In this document: piece after piece, positions 41,125-50,690 of the stretch
Layout of the letters: the number at the start of each line of letters is the position of its first letter
Position numbering within the stretch: position 1 is the stretch's first letter
Assembly (NCBI GenBank): GCA_016708875.1
Contig: JADJFA010000010.1
Location: 186,001-250,000 of the forward strand
DNA: 64,000 nucleotides
Direction of reading: 5' to 3'
Origin: Lewinellaceae bacterium
GTDB taxonomy: Bacteria; Bacteroidota; Bacteroidia; Chitinophagales; Saprospiraceae
Program-made: the position numbers and the translations under genes
The notes under the pieces: model-generated
Seen by the model: the letters and a program-made list of their open reading frames with translations, nothing else
What the model was told of the DNA's origin: nothing
Databases searched by the model: none

Positions 41125-41979
41125 TCATTCGACCGGTGGATGATTTTCAAACTTAGCCCCAACCGGCGAACGGTATTTTAAAAACGGCATTTTCAACAAC
41201 TCCCACACGTTGGAATGCTCCTCCGGGTCAGTGTGCGTGTCTAACCCAAACACAAGTTTGTCGTTATCCACGCGGGCAAAAGTGCCGAACAAGCGATCCC
41301 AAACCGAGAAAATATTGCCGTAATTCGTATCGGTGTAAGGCAGTGTATAATGGTGGTGTACGCGGTGCATTCCAGGAGTGACAAGGAACCAGCTCAAGGC
41401 ATTGTCGAGCCATTTGGGGAATTGGATATTGGCGTGGTTGAACTGCGTAAAAATCAAAGAAAGCGACTGGTACATAAAAACCAGCCCGATCGGCGCACCC
41501 ACTAGAATGATCCCCAGTGTTGTGAACACAAAGCGAAAAATGCTCTCTCCCGGATGGTGTCGGTTGGCGGTAGTGGTATCTACATTTGGATCCGTGTGGT
41601 GTACCAAATGAAAACGCCACATCCATTTAACCCGGTGCTCCATCCAGTGAATAAAATAGGCGCCCACGAGATCCATCAACAGCAATCCAACAACGAAAAA
41701 CAACCAGAGCGGCATCTCCGGCAGCCACTGGAGGATGCCGATTTTTTCAGCAACTACCCAATCCGCTGTGCCCAGGAGTATGAAGGCCATCATAAAATTG
41801 ACCAGCACCGTAGTGAGCGTGAAGAAGAGGTTGATGCCTGTATGGGCCGCTTTTTTGTAAACAGTGCGGTAGTAAGGCAGGCCGCTCTCCAGGAGCAAAA
41901 AGAATGTGAGACCACCCAGCAAAATCGCGCTGCGGTGCGAGGAGGGGATGTTTGCGAAATAGTCGGCGATGGATTCCAT
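41125..41979 (-). CDS. Fatty acid hydroxylase/sterol desaturase family protein
   Basis: 284-residue membrane di-iron enzyme. The eight-histidine signature is present as HWMEH, HLVHHTD, NRHHPGE and HRVHHH. At least four membrane segments (AILLGGLTFFLLLESGLPY, LWLFFVVGLLLMDLVGAYF). It introduces a hydroxyl or double bond into a lipid; the substrate (fatty acid, hopanoid, carotenoid) cannot be told. ATG 41979. Confidence 0.92.
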   Translation of the reverse strand: MESIADYFANIPSSHRSAILLGGLTFFLLLESGLPYYRTVYKKAAHTGINLFFTLTTVLVNFMMAFILLGTADWVVAEKIGILQWLPEMPLWLFFVVGLLLMDLVGAYFIHWMEHRVKWMWRFHLVHHTDPNVDTTTANRHHPGESIFRFVFTTLGIILVGAPIGLVFMYQSLSLIFTQFNHANIQFPKWLDNALSWFLVTPGMHRVHHHYTLPYTDTNYGNIFSVWDRLFGTFARVDNDKLVFGLDTHTDPEEHSNVWELLKMPFLKYRSPVGAKFENHPPVE

Positions 41980-41984
41980 AACAA

Positions 41985-42064
41985 GTTAAAAGTTTCAAGT
42001 AGGCTGTTTCAAGTGGGAAGTTTCAAGTGGGCGGCCAAGCGCAACCCCACATGAAACTTTTAAC
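41985..42064. repeat. Intergenic inverted repeat, 13-bp arms
   Basis: GTTAAAAGTTTCA (41985-41997) and TGAAACTTTTAAC (42052-42064) flank further TTTCAAGTGGG direct repeats between the GNAT gene and the hydroxylase gene. Confidence 0.65.
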
Positions 42065-42100
42065 TTGAAACTGGTAACTTTCCGCCACAAAAGTAGCGCA

Positions 42101-42583
42101 TCAATCCAATAAGCAGGACATAAGCACCTCGTCCAAAAACAAGCCTTCGCTTTTCAGATGGGTGTAACGGCGCAGTACGCCTTCTTTTTGGAAGCCTGAT
42201 TTTTCGTAGAGCCGGATGGCGCGCTCATTTATGGTTGCAGTACTCAGTTCGATGCGCAATAAGCCCAACTGTTTTGCCAACGCCAAGATGGATCGTATCA
42301 TCTGCTCTCCCAAACCTTTTCCTGCAAAATCAGGGTGGATGGCCACACCGCCGAGGTAGGCGATATGGTCGGTACGGTATGTGAGTGGCACGAGTTTGAA
42401 CATGCCGGCTTTTTGCCCTTCGTGCTCGAAAACATATAGGGTACTCTTTCCAACCAAATCATTAAAAATGGATTGAAAACCAGGAGCATCCTGTTGTTCG
42501 TAGAGCAAAAATGGATTGATGTCGGGGTGAAAATACAGCCCGAAAATGAACTTAAAATCGGAAGGCGTGGCTTTGCGAATCAT
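42101..42583 (-). CDS. GNAT-family N-acetyltransferase
   Basis: About 160 residues from ATG 42583 (MIRKATPSDFKFIFGLYF); an in-frame ATG at 42598 is possible. The acetyl-CoA loop reads GVAIHPDFAGKGLGEQMIRS, and the C-terminal NERAIRLYEKSGFQKEGVLRR is typical of RimJ/RimL-like members. Substrate unknown. Confidence 0.9.
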   Translation of the reverse strand: MIRKATPSDFKFIFGLYFHPDINPFLLYEQQDAPGFQSIFNDLVGKSTLYVFEHEGQKAGMFKLVPLTYRTDHIAYLGGVAIHPDFAGKGLGEQMIRSILALAKQLGLLRIELSTATINERAIRLYEKSGFQKEGVLRRYTHLKSEGLFLDEVLMSCLLD

Positions 42584-42675
42584 GGGACAAAGTTCCATAA
42601 AATACAGGTTTTAGTGTAATCACTGCGTGAAACTTTGCGCCGTTTTTGCGCGCGGCGTTATAATTTGCAGCCTAT

Positions 42676-43752
42676 ATGCTAACACCCGCCATCATTGCCC
42701 AATTGCGGCTCCAAAACCAACAGATCCTGCGCAGCAAATTTGCCACGCCTCAGGAAATAGTAGCCTGGCACGGCGCCAAACAAGCCCAGGATTATACCCA
42801 TGCCAAATGGGCAATCGGCCTGCGCCTGCCTGAAGCCACGGATCAAACTATTGAACAAGCCATTGATACTGGCACTATCCTGCGGACACATATCATGCGC
42901 CCCACCTGGCATTTTGTGGCGGCCCAGGATATACGCTGGATGATGCGGCTCACAGCCCCTCAGATCGTAAGGCTTGGACTTGCTCTGGAGCGTGACTTAG
43001 GACTCGATGCCGCCACATTTCGGCGCACAAACGACGTAATTGTAAAAGCCCTGGAGGGCGGTCATCAACGCACCCGGAAAGAATTGGCGGAAGCCATTGA
43101 ACGGGCGGGCATCATGACCAATTCGTCCAGAATGGTGTATATCATGTTCCGCGCCGAAACGGAATTGTTGGTTTGCAACGGCAGTCGACGCGGCAAAGAA
43201 CAAACATACGCATTGCTCGACGAGCGCATCCCGCCCAGCCCCATGCTCACACGCGAGGAGGCTTTGGCAGAACTCGCTCGTCGTTATTTTACGAGTCATG
43301 CCCCTGCTACGGTGCAGGATTTTAGCTGGTGGTCCGGTCTCAAAGTCAGCGATGCCCGGGTGGCTTTGGACATGATTAAATCAGAATTGGTTTCCATGCC
43401 GATGGACCATCTAACGTATTGGATGCCAAAGGATTTGGACTTTCCAACCAACATAGAACCCTCAGTGCATTTGCTCCCTGCCTTCGATGAGTTCATGGTC
43501 AGTTACAAAGAACGCGGGGCCTCGCTCGACCCTTCTTTTGCAGCAAACACCATCACGGGGAATGGTATTTTCAAACCCATTGTGGTGGTAAATGGCCGAA
43601 TTGTGGGCATTTGGAGTCGGACTGAAAAGAAAGATGCGGTGCTGATTGAACCACAACTTTTCAAAGATGTTAGTGACGCCGAAAAAGAAGGCATTGCAAA
43701 AGCCGCCGAGCGTTTTGGAAGATTCCTAGGAAAGGAAATCTTGATTAAATAA
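42676..43752 (+). CDS. AlkZ-like (HTH_42) winged-helix DNA-binding protein
   Basis: 358 residues. HTH_42 family, which includes the interstrand-crosslink and alkyl-DNA glycosylases AlkZ/YcaQ. The motif QAQD at about residues 36-39 corresponds to the family's QxQ/QxD catalytic segment. GTILRTHIMRPTWHFV and LLPAFDEFMVSYKER are further family text. A DNA repair role is plausible; glycosylase activity is inferred, not shown. Confidence 0.82.
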   Translation: MLTPAIIAQLRLQNQQILRSKFATPQEIVAWHGAKQAQDYTHAKWAIGLRLPEATDQTIEQAIDTGTILRTHIMRPTWHFVAAQDIRWMMRLTAPQIVRLGLALERDLGLDAATFRRTNDVIVKALEGGHQRTRKELAEAIERAGIMTNSSRMVYIMFRAETELLVCNGSRRGKEQTYALLDERIPPSPMLTREEALAELARRYFTSHAPATVQDFSWWSGLKVSDARVALDMIKSELVSMPMDHLTYWMPKDLDFPTNIEPSVHLLPAFDEFMVSYKERGASLDPSFAANTITGNGIFKPIVVVNGRIVGIWSRTEKKDAVLIEPQLFKDVSDAEKEGIAKAAERFGRFLGKEILIK

Positions 43753-43777
43753 AGCGATCAATCATTCGAAACGGCGC

Positions 43778-43839
43778 AACGTTTTGAGCGTATTCTATAC
43801 ACAACGCAACAACGACATAATGTTTTGGCTCAAACGTTG
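43778..43839. terminator. Inverted repeat between convergent genes
   Basis: CAACGTTTTGAGC and GCTCAAACGTTG pair (one-base bulge) around ~38 bases of GCGTTGT-type repeats, between the AlkZ-like and NADP-binding genes that face each other. Confidence 0.45.
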
Positions 43840-43873
43840 TGGCGTTGTGGCGTTGTGTGAAATTGAACTTCGC

Positions 43874-44557
43874 CTATTTCCCCGTGGCCACCTTAAAATT
43901 GAAAAATCCATTCTTAGTAGCGGAATAAACACGCAGCCAAACCGGCAACAAACTTTCCGTGCCCCGCGCCGTCGTGATGTCGCCCAAATCCAGGATTTCC
44001 GAGTCCTTCCAGCCAAATTCCTTCAATATCCCAATCACTGTCGCCTTTGCAGCCGCGTCATTGCCGCTCACAAATACAGTGCTGTCTTCGCCCAAGGAAC
44101 GCGGATTGACCATGAGACCATTGTACATGGTATTGAGCGACTTTACAAAATGCGCTTTTGGAAATGCCGCCTGCAATTGTTCGCCCAATGAAGTGTCGTT
44201 GCTTGCAAAAAGCGTGGGCAATCCGCCACCGCTAAAATCAAGAGGATTAGTTATATCCAGAATAATTTTCCAATCAAGGTCTCCTGCTGCTGCAAGCGCC
44301 TCTTTCGCGCCATGACCCAGGGTAGCGAGCACAATCACGGATGCGTTTTTTGCTGCCTCGGAATATGTGTACAACGAAATGGAAGAGTGGTTTTTCAAAA
44401 ACTCGCCCACAGGGGGTGTGCCCATGTGATCAGGACCTGTTTTCGACAATGCGTTTTCTACATTGCGGGTACCGATGACGACAGCGTGGGATAATTCGGC
44501 CAAACGATTGGCCAATGCCTGACCGACAGAGCCAGTGCCAAAGACTGCGATATTCAT
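43874..44557 (-). CDS. F420/NADP-dependent oxidoreductase-like protein
   Basis: 227 residues. N-terminal Rossmann loop MNIAVFGTGSVGQALANRL and the family text GTRN, ILDITNPLDFSGG, KSLNTMYNGLMVNP match the NADPH-dependent F420 reductase-like family (PF03807 type). Members in organisms without F420 have unknown substrates. Divergent from hxlR; pairs of HxlR and an oxidoreductase are common, suggesting regulation by its neighbour. Confidence 0.85.
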   Translation of the reverse strand: MNIAVFGTGSVGQALANRLAELSHAVVIGTRNVENALSKTGPDHMGTPPVGEFLKNHSSISLYTYSEAAKNASVIVLATLGHGAKEALAAAGDLDWKIILDITNPLDFSGGGLPTLFASNDTSLGEQLQAAFPKAHFVKSLNTMYNGLMVNPRSLGEDSTVFVSGNDAAAKATVIGILKEFGWKDSEILDLGDITTARGTESLLPVWLRVYSATKNGFFNFKVATGK

Positions 44558-44737
44558 ACTGAAAAAATTTACGGTTTAAAGTTTTGAATTCATTTACTAT
44601 TGATTGTAAACTTGCTGCAAAATTGATGGGTTGCTTTACTTTATGCAAGTACTGTCAAATTTGATAGTATGCTTTCCTTTTTGACGTATTTGCTGATTAT
44701 CAACCTATTGACTCAAAATATTTTTTCAAAAAACTTA

Positions 44738-44970
44738 CTAACCACATGGTTCACATAGACCACATAGTTGACTCGCCCAATCGAGTGGACAACTATGTGA
44801 ACTATGTGTGCTATGTGGTTTCAAAAAAAATGCTAACCACATAGCCCGATCACGCGGAACAACTATGTGAACTATGTGTGCTATGTGGTTTCAAAAAAAA
44901 ATGCTAACCACATAGCCCGATCACGCGGAACAACTATGTGAACTATGTGCGCTATGTGGTTATAAAAAAA
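44738..44970. repeat. Three tandem CACATAG/CTATGTGG hairpin units upstream of hxlR
   Basis: Units begin at 44738, 44833 and 44904. The last two are nearly identical with a 71-bp period; each has arms like CTAACCACATAG and CTATGTGGTT and ends in an A-run. Together with 44558-44737, in which I see nothing else, they fill the 419-base gap between the divergent oxidoreductase and hxlR genes. Confidence 0.85.
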
Positions 44971-44976
44971 ATTAAA

Positions 44977-45348
44977 ATGGTAATCGAAGGGAAAGAAATG
45001 CGCATTGAGTTAGAAGGCAAAATCTACCATTGCGCGCTGGATATCACCATGAGCTACATCAGTGGCAAATGGAAAACAGTGATCCTCTGGTATCTCCGAA
45101 AAGAGCCGCGTCGCTTCAGTGAGCTTAATCGGCAGATACCGCAGATCACAGAAAAAATGCTCTCGTTGCAGCTGAAAGAATTGGAGTCTGATGGCATCGT
45201 GAGCCGCACCATTTACGCCGAGGTGCCGCCCCGCGTCGAGTACGCGCTTACCGATTTTGGCAAAACCATGCTTCCGATGATCGAAGAAATAGCTGCTTGG
45301 GGACGTGCTTTGGCCAAATCGCGTGGTCAAATGGTTGAAAAAATCTAG
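44977..45348 (+). CDS. HxlR-family transcriptional regulator
   Basis: 123 residues from ATG 44977 (MVIEGKEMRIELEGKIYHC); ATG 44998 is an alternative. The frame continues upstream to a GTG at 44938 only through repeat DNA. The winged helix reads CALDITMSYISGKWKTVILW and RRFSELNRQIPQITEKMLSL, with the conserved N-terminal cysteine that senses electrophiles in some members. Probably controls itself and the divergent oxidoreductase gene. Confidence 0.92.
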   Translation: MVIEGKEMRIELEGKIYHCALDITMSYISGKWKTVILWYLRKEPRRFSELNRQIPQITEKMLSLQLKELESDGIVSRTIYAEVPPRVEYALTDFGKTMLPMIEEIAAWGRALAKSRGQMVEKI

Positions 45349-45410
45349 GAGATTGTAAATTCAAACTACGTTTGCAACCACTTTTTCTTGCACTCAAAAA
45401 TCGTTTTTTC

Positions 45411-46745
45411 ATGCATCACTTTTTGACCCTACTGCTTGTCCTTGTGGGCTTTTCCACCCTATTTTCCCAAAACACCCAGCCGCGCATTTTATGCGGTAAC
45501 GAGGTCTTTTCAAAAATTGTCCGGGAAAAATATCCCACGCTCCAGGCCGCTTTTGACCAGACTTTTGAACAAGCAAAACAAAAAGGCACAGCAGCCGATC
45601 GCTCGCCTCTGACCATTAAAGTTGTTGTTCATGTTGTGTGGAATGACCCCGCCGAGAACCTCGCCGACAGCGTGATCGAAAACCAGATTCAGGTGCTCAA
45701 CGAGGATTTCAATCAACTCAATACCGACCACGCCAACCTCCGCCCATTGTTCCAGCCGGTGGCAGGCAATGCCGACATTCATTTTCAACTCGCTGAAATC
45801 GTGCGCGTTCAGACCGATAAACTTTTCGCGCTCGATCTCCTGGGGGGAAGCATCCTGCCTGAACTCAAACACGACAATCAAGGCGGCTCTGATGCCTGGG
45901 ACACAGGAAAATATCTCAATTTGTGGGTCTGCAAAATCCAGCCTACTACCATTTTCGGTATACCCATTGGCCAGATCCTTGGTTTCGCATTCCCGCCCAA
46001 CGACCTGGGCAACTGGCCGGCCAATTCCGGCGCCCCCAACCCCGACGAAGATGGGGTGGTGATTGATTACCGGATGATTGGCCGCAACAATCCCAACACC
46101 ATTGAAAACCCCAGCACTGGTGATCCCTTGATGGTGAACGGACGCACACCTACCCACGAAATCGGCCATTACCTTGGCCTCCGTCATATCTGGGGCGATG
46201 GTGGTTTACTCGGCCCCAACGATTGCAACCAAAGCGACGGGATAGACGATACGCCTCATGCCAATGCGCAATCGGAATTTGATTGCATTTTGTCAAAAAA
46301 CACCTGCGAGCAGGTAGAGATTTTCTATAATGCAGACGTGCCCGACCTCGTGGAAAACTTCATGGATTATTCGAGCGAAACCTGCATGAATATGTTCACC
46401 AAAGGCCAGGTCGAACTCATGCGCAATGTGCTCACTGGCCCGCGTAGCGGACTTTTGGAGAACACGAACACCATAGCGCCGACCGCCCAACATCTGAGCT
46501 GGAAAATCTCGCCCAACCCTTCCGATGGCTTGTTCTCTCTGGATGTTGAATCGGAATCAAGTCAGGATTTGATGCTGCGTATTTTTAATGTAGAAGGCAA
46601 AACGATGTTACAGCAGGCCCAGAGAGCACTCTTCCAGGGCAAACAACGGCTTTCGTTTGACGGGACCAGTTGGCCAGCCGGAATGTATTTCCTGGAATTG
46701 AAAACGCCCGGCGGGAGTAGTGTCAAGAAGCTGGTTAAAAGGTAG
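45411..46745 (+). CDS. Secreted M43 (pappalysin-type) zinc metalloprotease, T9SS cargo
   Basis: 444 residues from ATG 45411 with signal peptide MHHFLTLLLVLVGFSTLFSQ. Catalytic zinc motif HEIGHYLGLRH and Met-turn region NFMDYSSETCMNMFTKGQ mark the M43 cytophagalysin group. A C-terminal T9SS type A domain follows (WKISPNPSDGLFSLDV ... WPAGMYFLELKTPGGSS). It is an extracellular protease, substrate unknown. The open frame starts 13 codons earlier, before the signal peptide. Confidence 0.95.
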   Translation: MHHFLTLLLVLVGFSTLFSQNTQPRILCGNEVFSKIVREKYPTLQAAFDQTFEQAKQKGTAADRSPLTIKVVVHVVWNDPAENLADSVIENQIQVLNEDFNQLNTDHANLRPLFQPVAGNADIHFQLAEIVRVQTDKLFALDLLGGSILPELKHDNQGGSDAWDTGKYLNLWVCKIQPTTIFGIPIGQILGFAFPPNDLGNWPANSGAPNPDEDGVVIDYRMIGRNNPNTIENPSTGDPLMVNGRTPTHEIGHYLGLRHIWGDGGLLGPNDCNQSDGIDDTPHANAQSEFDCILSKNTCEQVEIFYNADVPDLVENFMDYSSETCMNMFTKGQVELMRNVLTGPRSGLLENTNTIAPTAQHLSWKISPNPSDGLFSLDVESESSQDLMLRIFNVEGKTMLQQAQRALFQGKQRLSFDGTSWPAGMYFLELKTPGGSSVKKLVKR

Positions 46746-46756
46746 TTTCATCGTAT

Positions 46757-46791
46757 AAAACCTCGTAGGTTTCAGAAACCTACGAGGTTTT
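46757..46791. terminator. 17-bp palindrome between convergent genes
   Basis: Arm AAAACCTCGTAGGTTTC, one-base loop, exact inverse. It sits in the 56-base gap between two facing genes with T/A runs on both sides, so it can serve as a bidirectional terminator. Same family as the palindromes in pabB. Confidence 0.8.
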
Positions 46792-46801
46792 AAGCACGTA
46801 T

Positions 46802-49680
46802 TCACCGTACTCGTACCAACTGCTCCGCTACTTGCCAGTTGTTCCCGGCTAATTGCACCATGTAATTCCCTGCCGGCACTTTCGCACCGAGTGCGTCCTG
46901 GCCATTCCAGCTCCATTCGTTTTGGCCCGTTGTGGCATTTATTTTTTTAAAAAAAATGACCTTGCCCTGCATATCCACGATTTGGAGCGATATGATTTCT
47001 GTATCCGCTTGCTCCCAAACTACCGTTACCGAATCAGCCGAAGGGTTGGGTTGCAAAGCCAAAGTCCTGCTGGCCGGGCCGCTTAAAGGCGGCTGGGAAA
47101 CACTCGAAATCCCCTGACCTTCCACCAGAGTCAAGCATTGATTGGCTACCAGATTGCCGAATAGTTGTTCCAAACCTGAAGGCCATTGAACAGACATCGT
47201 CACCAAATCCGCATCGGCAAGACCAAAATGGGCAGGCATTTGGTTTTGACCACAGTAGCCCGATTGGGCGCTTATTTCGCGGAGCTGGGTCACTTGCTGG
47301 CCGTTTATTGTAGCCGTTAGCCAAACTTTCGTGCCAATAGCCGAACGGTTGCTGGTGGTGCCTACAAGATTGATTTCCAGCCAATTGTTTCCGTTTTCAG
47401 CACTGTGGTTTTCATAGAGGTAATCGGTTTGATTGGCATTGAGACAGGTCGCCACACCCAGATCTAAATCACCGTCGCAGTCCCAATCCCCAAACGCGCA
47501 GCCGTAGGACCAGCCTTCATCAGTAGCTGGGACTTCAGTCAGATTTTTGGTGAACGTGCCATCTCCGTTGTTCAGAAACAAAAAGTTTTTCCAGGGGCCA
47601 CCCCAAAAGGAATTGGTCACGAACAGGTCGAGATCGGCATCATTGTCCACATCGGCCCATTGGCTTCCGAAGGAATTTCCGCCGCTCGTGACTACCGGCC
47701 CACTCGTTATTTTGAAAAAGGTCTCGTTGCCATCGTTGCGGTAGAGGCCGTCATGGCCTTGGTCATTGGCCAGATATACGTCTAGGTCGCCGTCGTTGTC
47801 GTAGTCGCCCCAACTGCTGCTCATGGTCCTTCCACCTGCCGTAACAAGCGGCCCCGTCGTTAATTTTGTGAACGTCCCGTTTCCATTATTGCGGTAAAGG
47901 TTTTCTTGCTGGTTGCTCTCGTTGGTTACAAATAAATCGAGATGACCGTCCAGGTTGAAATCGGTCCAATTGACTGAACGCGAGGTAAAAGCATCCGTGA
48001 CCGGGCTTCCAGTGGTCACTTTTTGGAAGGTACCGTTCTGCTGGTTTCGGTAAAGAAAATTGCGAAAATCCCCATCGCTGTTGGTTACATAAAGGTCGAG
48101 CCAGCCGTCGTTGTCATAATCGCCCCAGGACGCCGTTTCAGAAAAGCCGCCGTCGTTTACGAGGTTGCCAACGAGGACTTGTTCAAAAGTTCCATTCCCG
48201 TTGTTTTTGTAAAATAAGTTGTTGACATTGTACCAGTTAACCACAAAACAATCCACATCTCCATCGTTGTCATAATCGCCCCAAGTGGCTCCATCGGATG
48301 GTTTGCCATCCTGCACAATTGGATCGTTAGTCACTGCAGTAAAGCTCCCTGAGCCATTGTTTTTGTATAGGAAGTTGTTCTCCCCGGCCTCCGGACCGTT
48401 GCTGATAAAAAGGTCGAGGTCTTTATCGTTGTCAATGTCAATCCAGTTGACCGATCGCGAATCGCCAGGGGTGTTGACGACTGGTGAATTGAGTACTTTG
48501 GAGAAAATATTTGCCTCAAAAAACGAGGACGGACAGGCGGGATTTTGCACATCGTTGCCGCCAAATGCACCAAGGTCGTTGCGCAATTTCCCCTTGGAAG
48601 GGAATGCCGCCGAGCGACCATTTTTGAAAAATCATCGTACGCCTCGTCGGGATTTCCCGCATCAATCGCAGGCGAGCCGACTTCCAAAACAAAACTCGCG
48701 GTGTCGCGGAACATCGGGTCAGCATAGATGGCGCCTGTTCCTAAATGTACACTTTCAATACAATTGTACAGCAACTGCTGTGTTCCACCAGAATTCCCAA
48801 TCCCTTTTCCAGTCGCCTGCGTGTTGCCCCAAACGATGTTATTCAAAAGTTTCAGCGTGATATCAAAAGACCACACGCCCCCTGCTTTGCCGCCAAATTG
48901 CAAGACCGGGTCGGGCGATTGATTGTAGACTATCGTATTGTTAATCAAGGTGTTGACCGTGCCTGTAACGCCGGTTGCCCAAAAACCGCCGCCCGAAAAA
49001 TCTTTCCCGCCGATGTTGTGCGCAATGACATTGTGTGCCACCACCGCGTTTGGACAATAGTTCAAAACGATCCCTCCGCCATAACCATCCGCGCGGTTGT
49101 GGATGATTTGATTTCCCTCGATTCGTGGCGAGCCATCCCCGCATCGGATGCCGCCGCCCCCGTGGCTGATGAGCGTGGCGCCTTCTTTTGGCACCGTGTT
49201 GTCGCGAATAATGTTGTGGCGGATTACGGGCGAAGAAAACTCAGAAAGGATGCCGCCGCCTTCGCGGAAATAGCCCGGTACATAATGATCGAACCAACGG
49301 GTGCCTTTGCCACCGCGCAGCGTAAAGCCCTGAATCACAGTCGCCTGTGTTTCGCCTTTCCAAATCAGGATGCAACTGGCAGTGTCGGGCTGCTGGGGTT
49401 GACTCCCGTCAATAATGGTTTCGCGGATGGTTTTGGCGGGGTCGTTTTCCAAAAAATAGCGGCTGCTGAGTACAATGTCGCGCCCGCGCAACTGGAGGTT
49501 TTCGTAGTACAGGCCGGGGCTGACGAGTACGGTATCGCCCACTTGTGCAACATCAATTGCAGTTTGAATTTTTGGAAAATCTGCCGGAACACGGTGGGTG
49601 GTTTGGGCGAGCAATACATTGGTTATCAGGGGGAAAAGCAAGAGAGTGCCTGCGATGAACAGGGTGCGTTTTGTTTTCAT
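46802..49680 (-). CDS. Beta-helix + FG-GAP/ASPIC-UnbV secreted protein with T9SS domain, frameshifted
   Basis: About 960 residues from ATG 49680; the longer frame would use TTG 49686. Signal peptide MKTKRTLFIAGTLLLFPLIT...LAQ. Residues ~30-350 form a right-handed beta-helix (IQTAIDVAQVGDTVLVSPG, IIDGSQPQQPDTASCI, GGGIVLNYCPNAVVAHNVI). Then about seven FG-GAP/VCBS repeats (DYDNDGDVDCFVVNWYNVNN, DYDNDGWLDLYVTNS) with Asp-rich calcium loops, an ASPIC/UnbV domain (NRSAIGTKVWLTA) and a T9SS type A domain (LQPNPSADSVTVVWEQ ... VPAGNYMVQLAGN). The A-run opposite 48621-48625 is one base short; restoring it joins DDFSKNGRSAAFPSKGKLRN. Likely a surface adhesin or carbohydrate-binding protein. Confidence 0.85.
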
Positions 49681-49752
49681 AGCCAAATTAAATAGTTGTT
49701 GTGTTTAGTTGTTAGAAACCTCGAAGGTTTTATACCACTGAATTAGTGGTTG

Positions 49753-50622
49753 TTATTTTATTATTCCATCAATTTTCAATATGCTGAATTCAGGCGAAGC
49801 CTCAAAAAGCTCTTCCAATACCCAAGCGTGGCTATTGCCATAAATAACTAAAATTCTCTCATTGCCAGATACAACCAACTTCTTGATATTGGAAAATATC
49901 CGAGTGTTTCTTCTGTACCAATAACCAGTTAAATCAGCTCCAATATAAGTGTCTCCTGCTCCTACATCTACCAAGCCTGTTAGAAAAAATTGCTTATATC
50001 TCCGTTTCACCATTTCGCTATTTAGGAAAACCAAATAATCTATAATTGTCATTCTGCTTCGAAGGTTTTCAATGTATGTATTGGTTTGGTTATTGGGTTC
50101 ATTGTATGCTTCCCACTTTTCCAGTTCGTTACGTTGTTTAGAATATAATTCCCAATCTGTAATGGTTGTATCTACTTCTATTTGTACAGGACGAGTATCA
50201 ACACAACTTACTCCATTTAAGCTGAGTTCATTTGCTAGTCTAAAACCTATTTGATAAACTTCGTTTCTACCTAATTTCCATGCACCAATTGAATATGCCT
50301 TAAACAAGGAATCCATAATTAATTGGTCAGAAAGCATCATTTCAACAGCAATTTTTGTTGGTTTAAATTGCTTGATTTTCTCAATAAGCATAAGAACTTC
50401 TTTCTGCCTTCTATCAGTATATATGTCAAAATTGTCCTCTCCTTTGAAATCGCTTGAATTTTCCGAAAAATTAAAGTGAAACGTACCAAGAATCATGATT
50501 GATACTGTACTGTCCTTTTTGAGGGTAGGAAAATTGCTTAATGCATTCTTTATACCCTCTTGCCCAAGGCAATGTAAAGTACAGAATAGAATGGAGGCCA
50601 ACACTGAAAACTGTTTTTTCAT
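49753..50622 (-). CDS. DUF5694-like secreted/periplasmic protein
   Basis: 289 residues with signal peptide MKKQFSVLASILFCTLHCLG. The text ILGTFHFNFSEN, KIAVEMMLSDQ and VIYGNSHAWVLEELF is that of the DUF5694 family, which shares the TraB/ChaN-like layout of a GTFH strand, a central Glu and a GxxH motif. Possible hydrolase; function unknown. It is noticeably AT-rich compared with genes around 46000 and 54000, as is the next gene. Confidence 0.75.
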   Translation of the reverse strand: MKKQFSVLASILFCTLHCLGQEGIKNALSNFPTLKKDSTVSIMILGTFHFNFSENSSDFKGEDNFDIYTDRRQKEVLMLIEKIKQFKPTKIAVEMMLSDQLIMDSLFKAYSIGAWKLGRNEVYQIGFRLANELSLNGVSCVDTRPVQIEVDTTITDWELYSKQRNELEKWEAYNEPNNQTNTYIENLRSRMTIIDYLVFLNSEMVKRRYKQFFLTGLVDVGAGDTYIGADLTGYWYRRNTRIFSNIKKLVVSGNERILVIYGNSHAWVLEELFEASPEFSILKIDGIIK

Positions 50623-50690
50623 TGTAATGTCATTTTAGTTATAGCTACTAACATTGAGCCCGCTTTTTTGCAACACCTCAGGTGGCCGTT

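Noticed and set aside
44738..44970. Possible short CRISPR-like array
   Set aside because: Only three long hairpin units with A-runs and no distinct spacers; it belongs to the intergenic inverted repeat family.
48745..49695. 316-codon open frame on the plus strand
   Set aside because: Antisense to the beta-helix part of the 46802-49680 gene; no start context or protein family.
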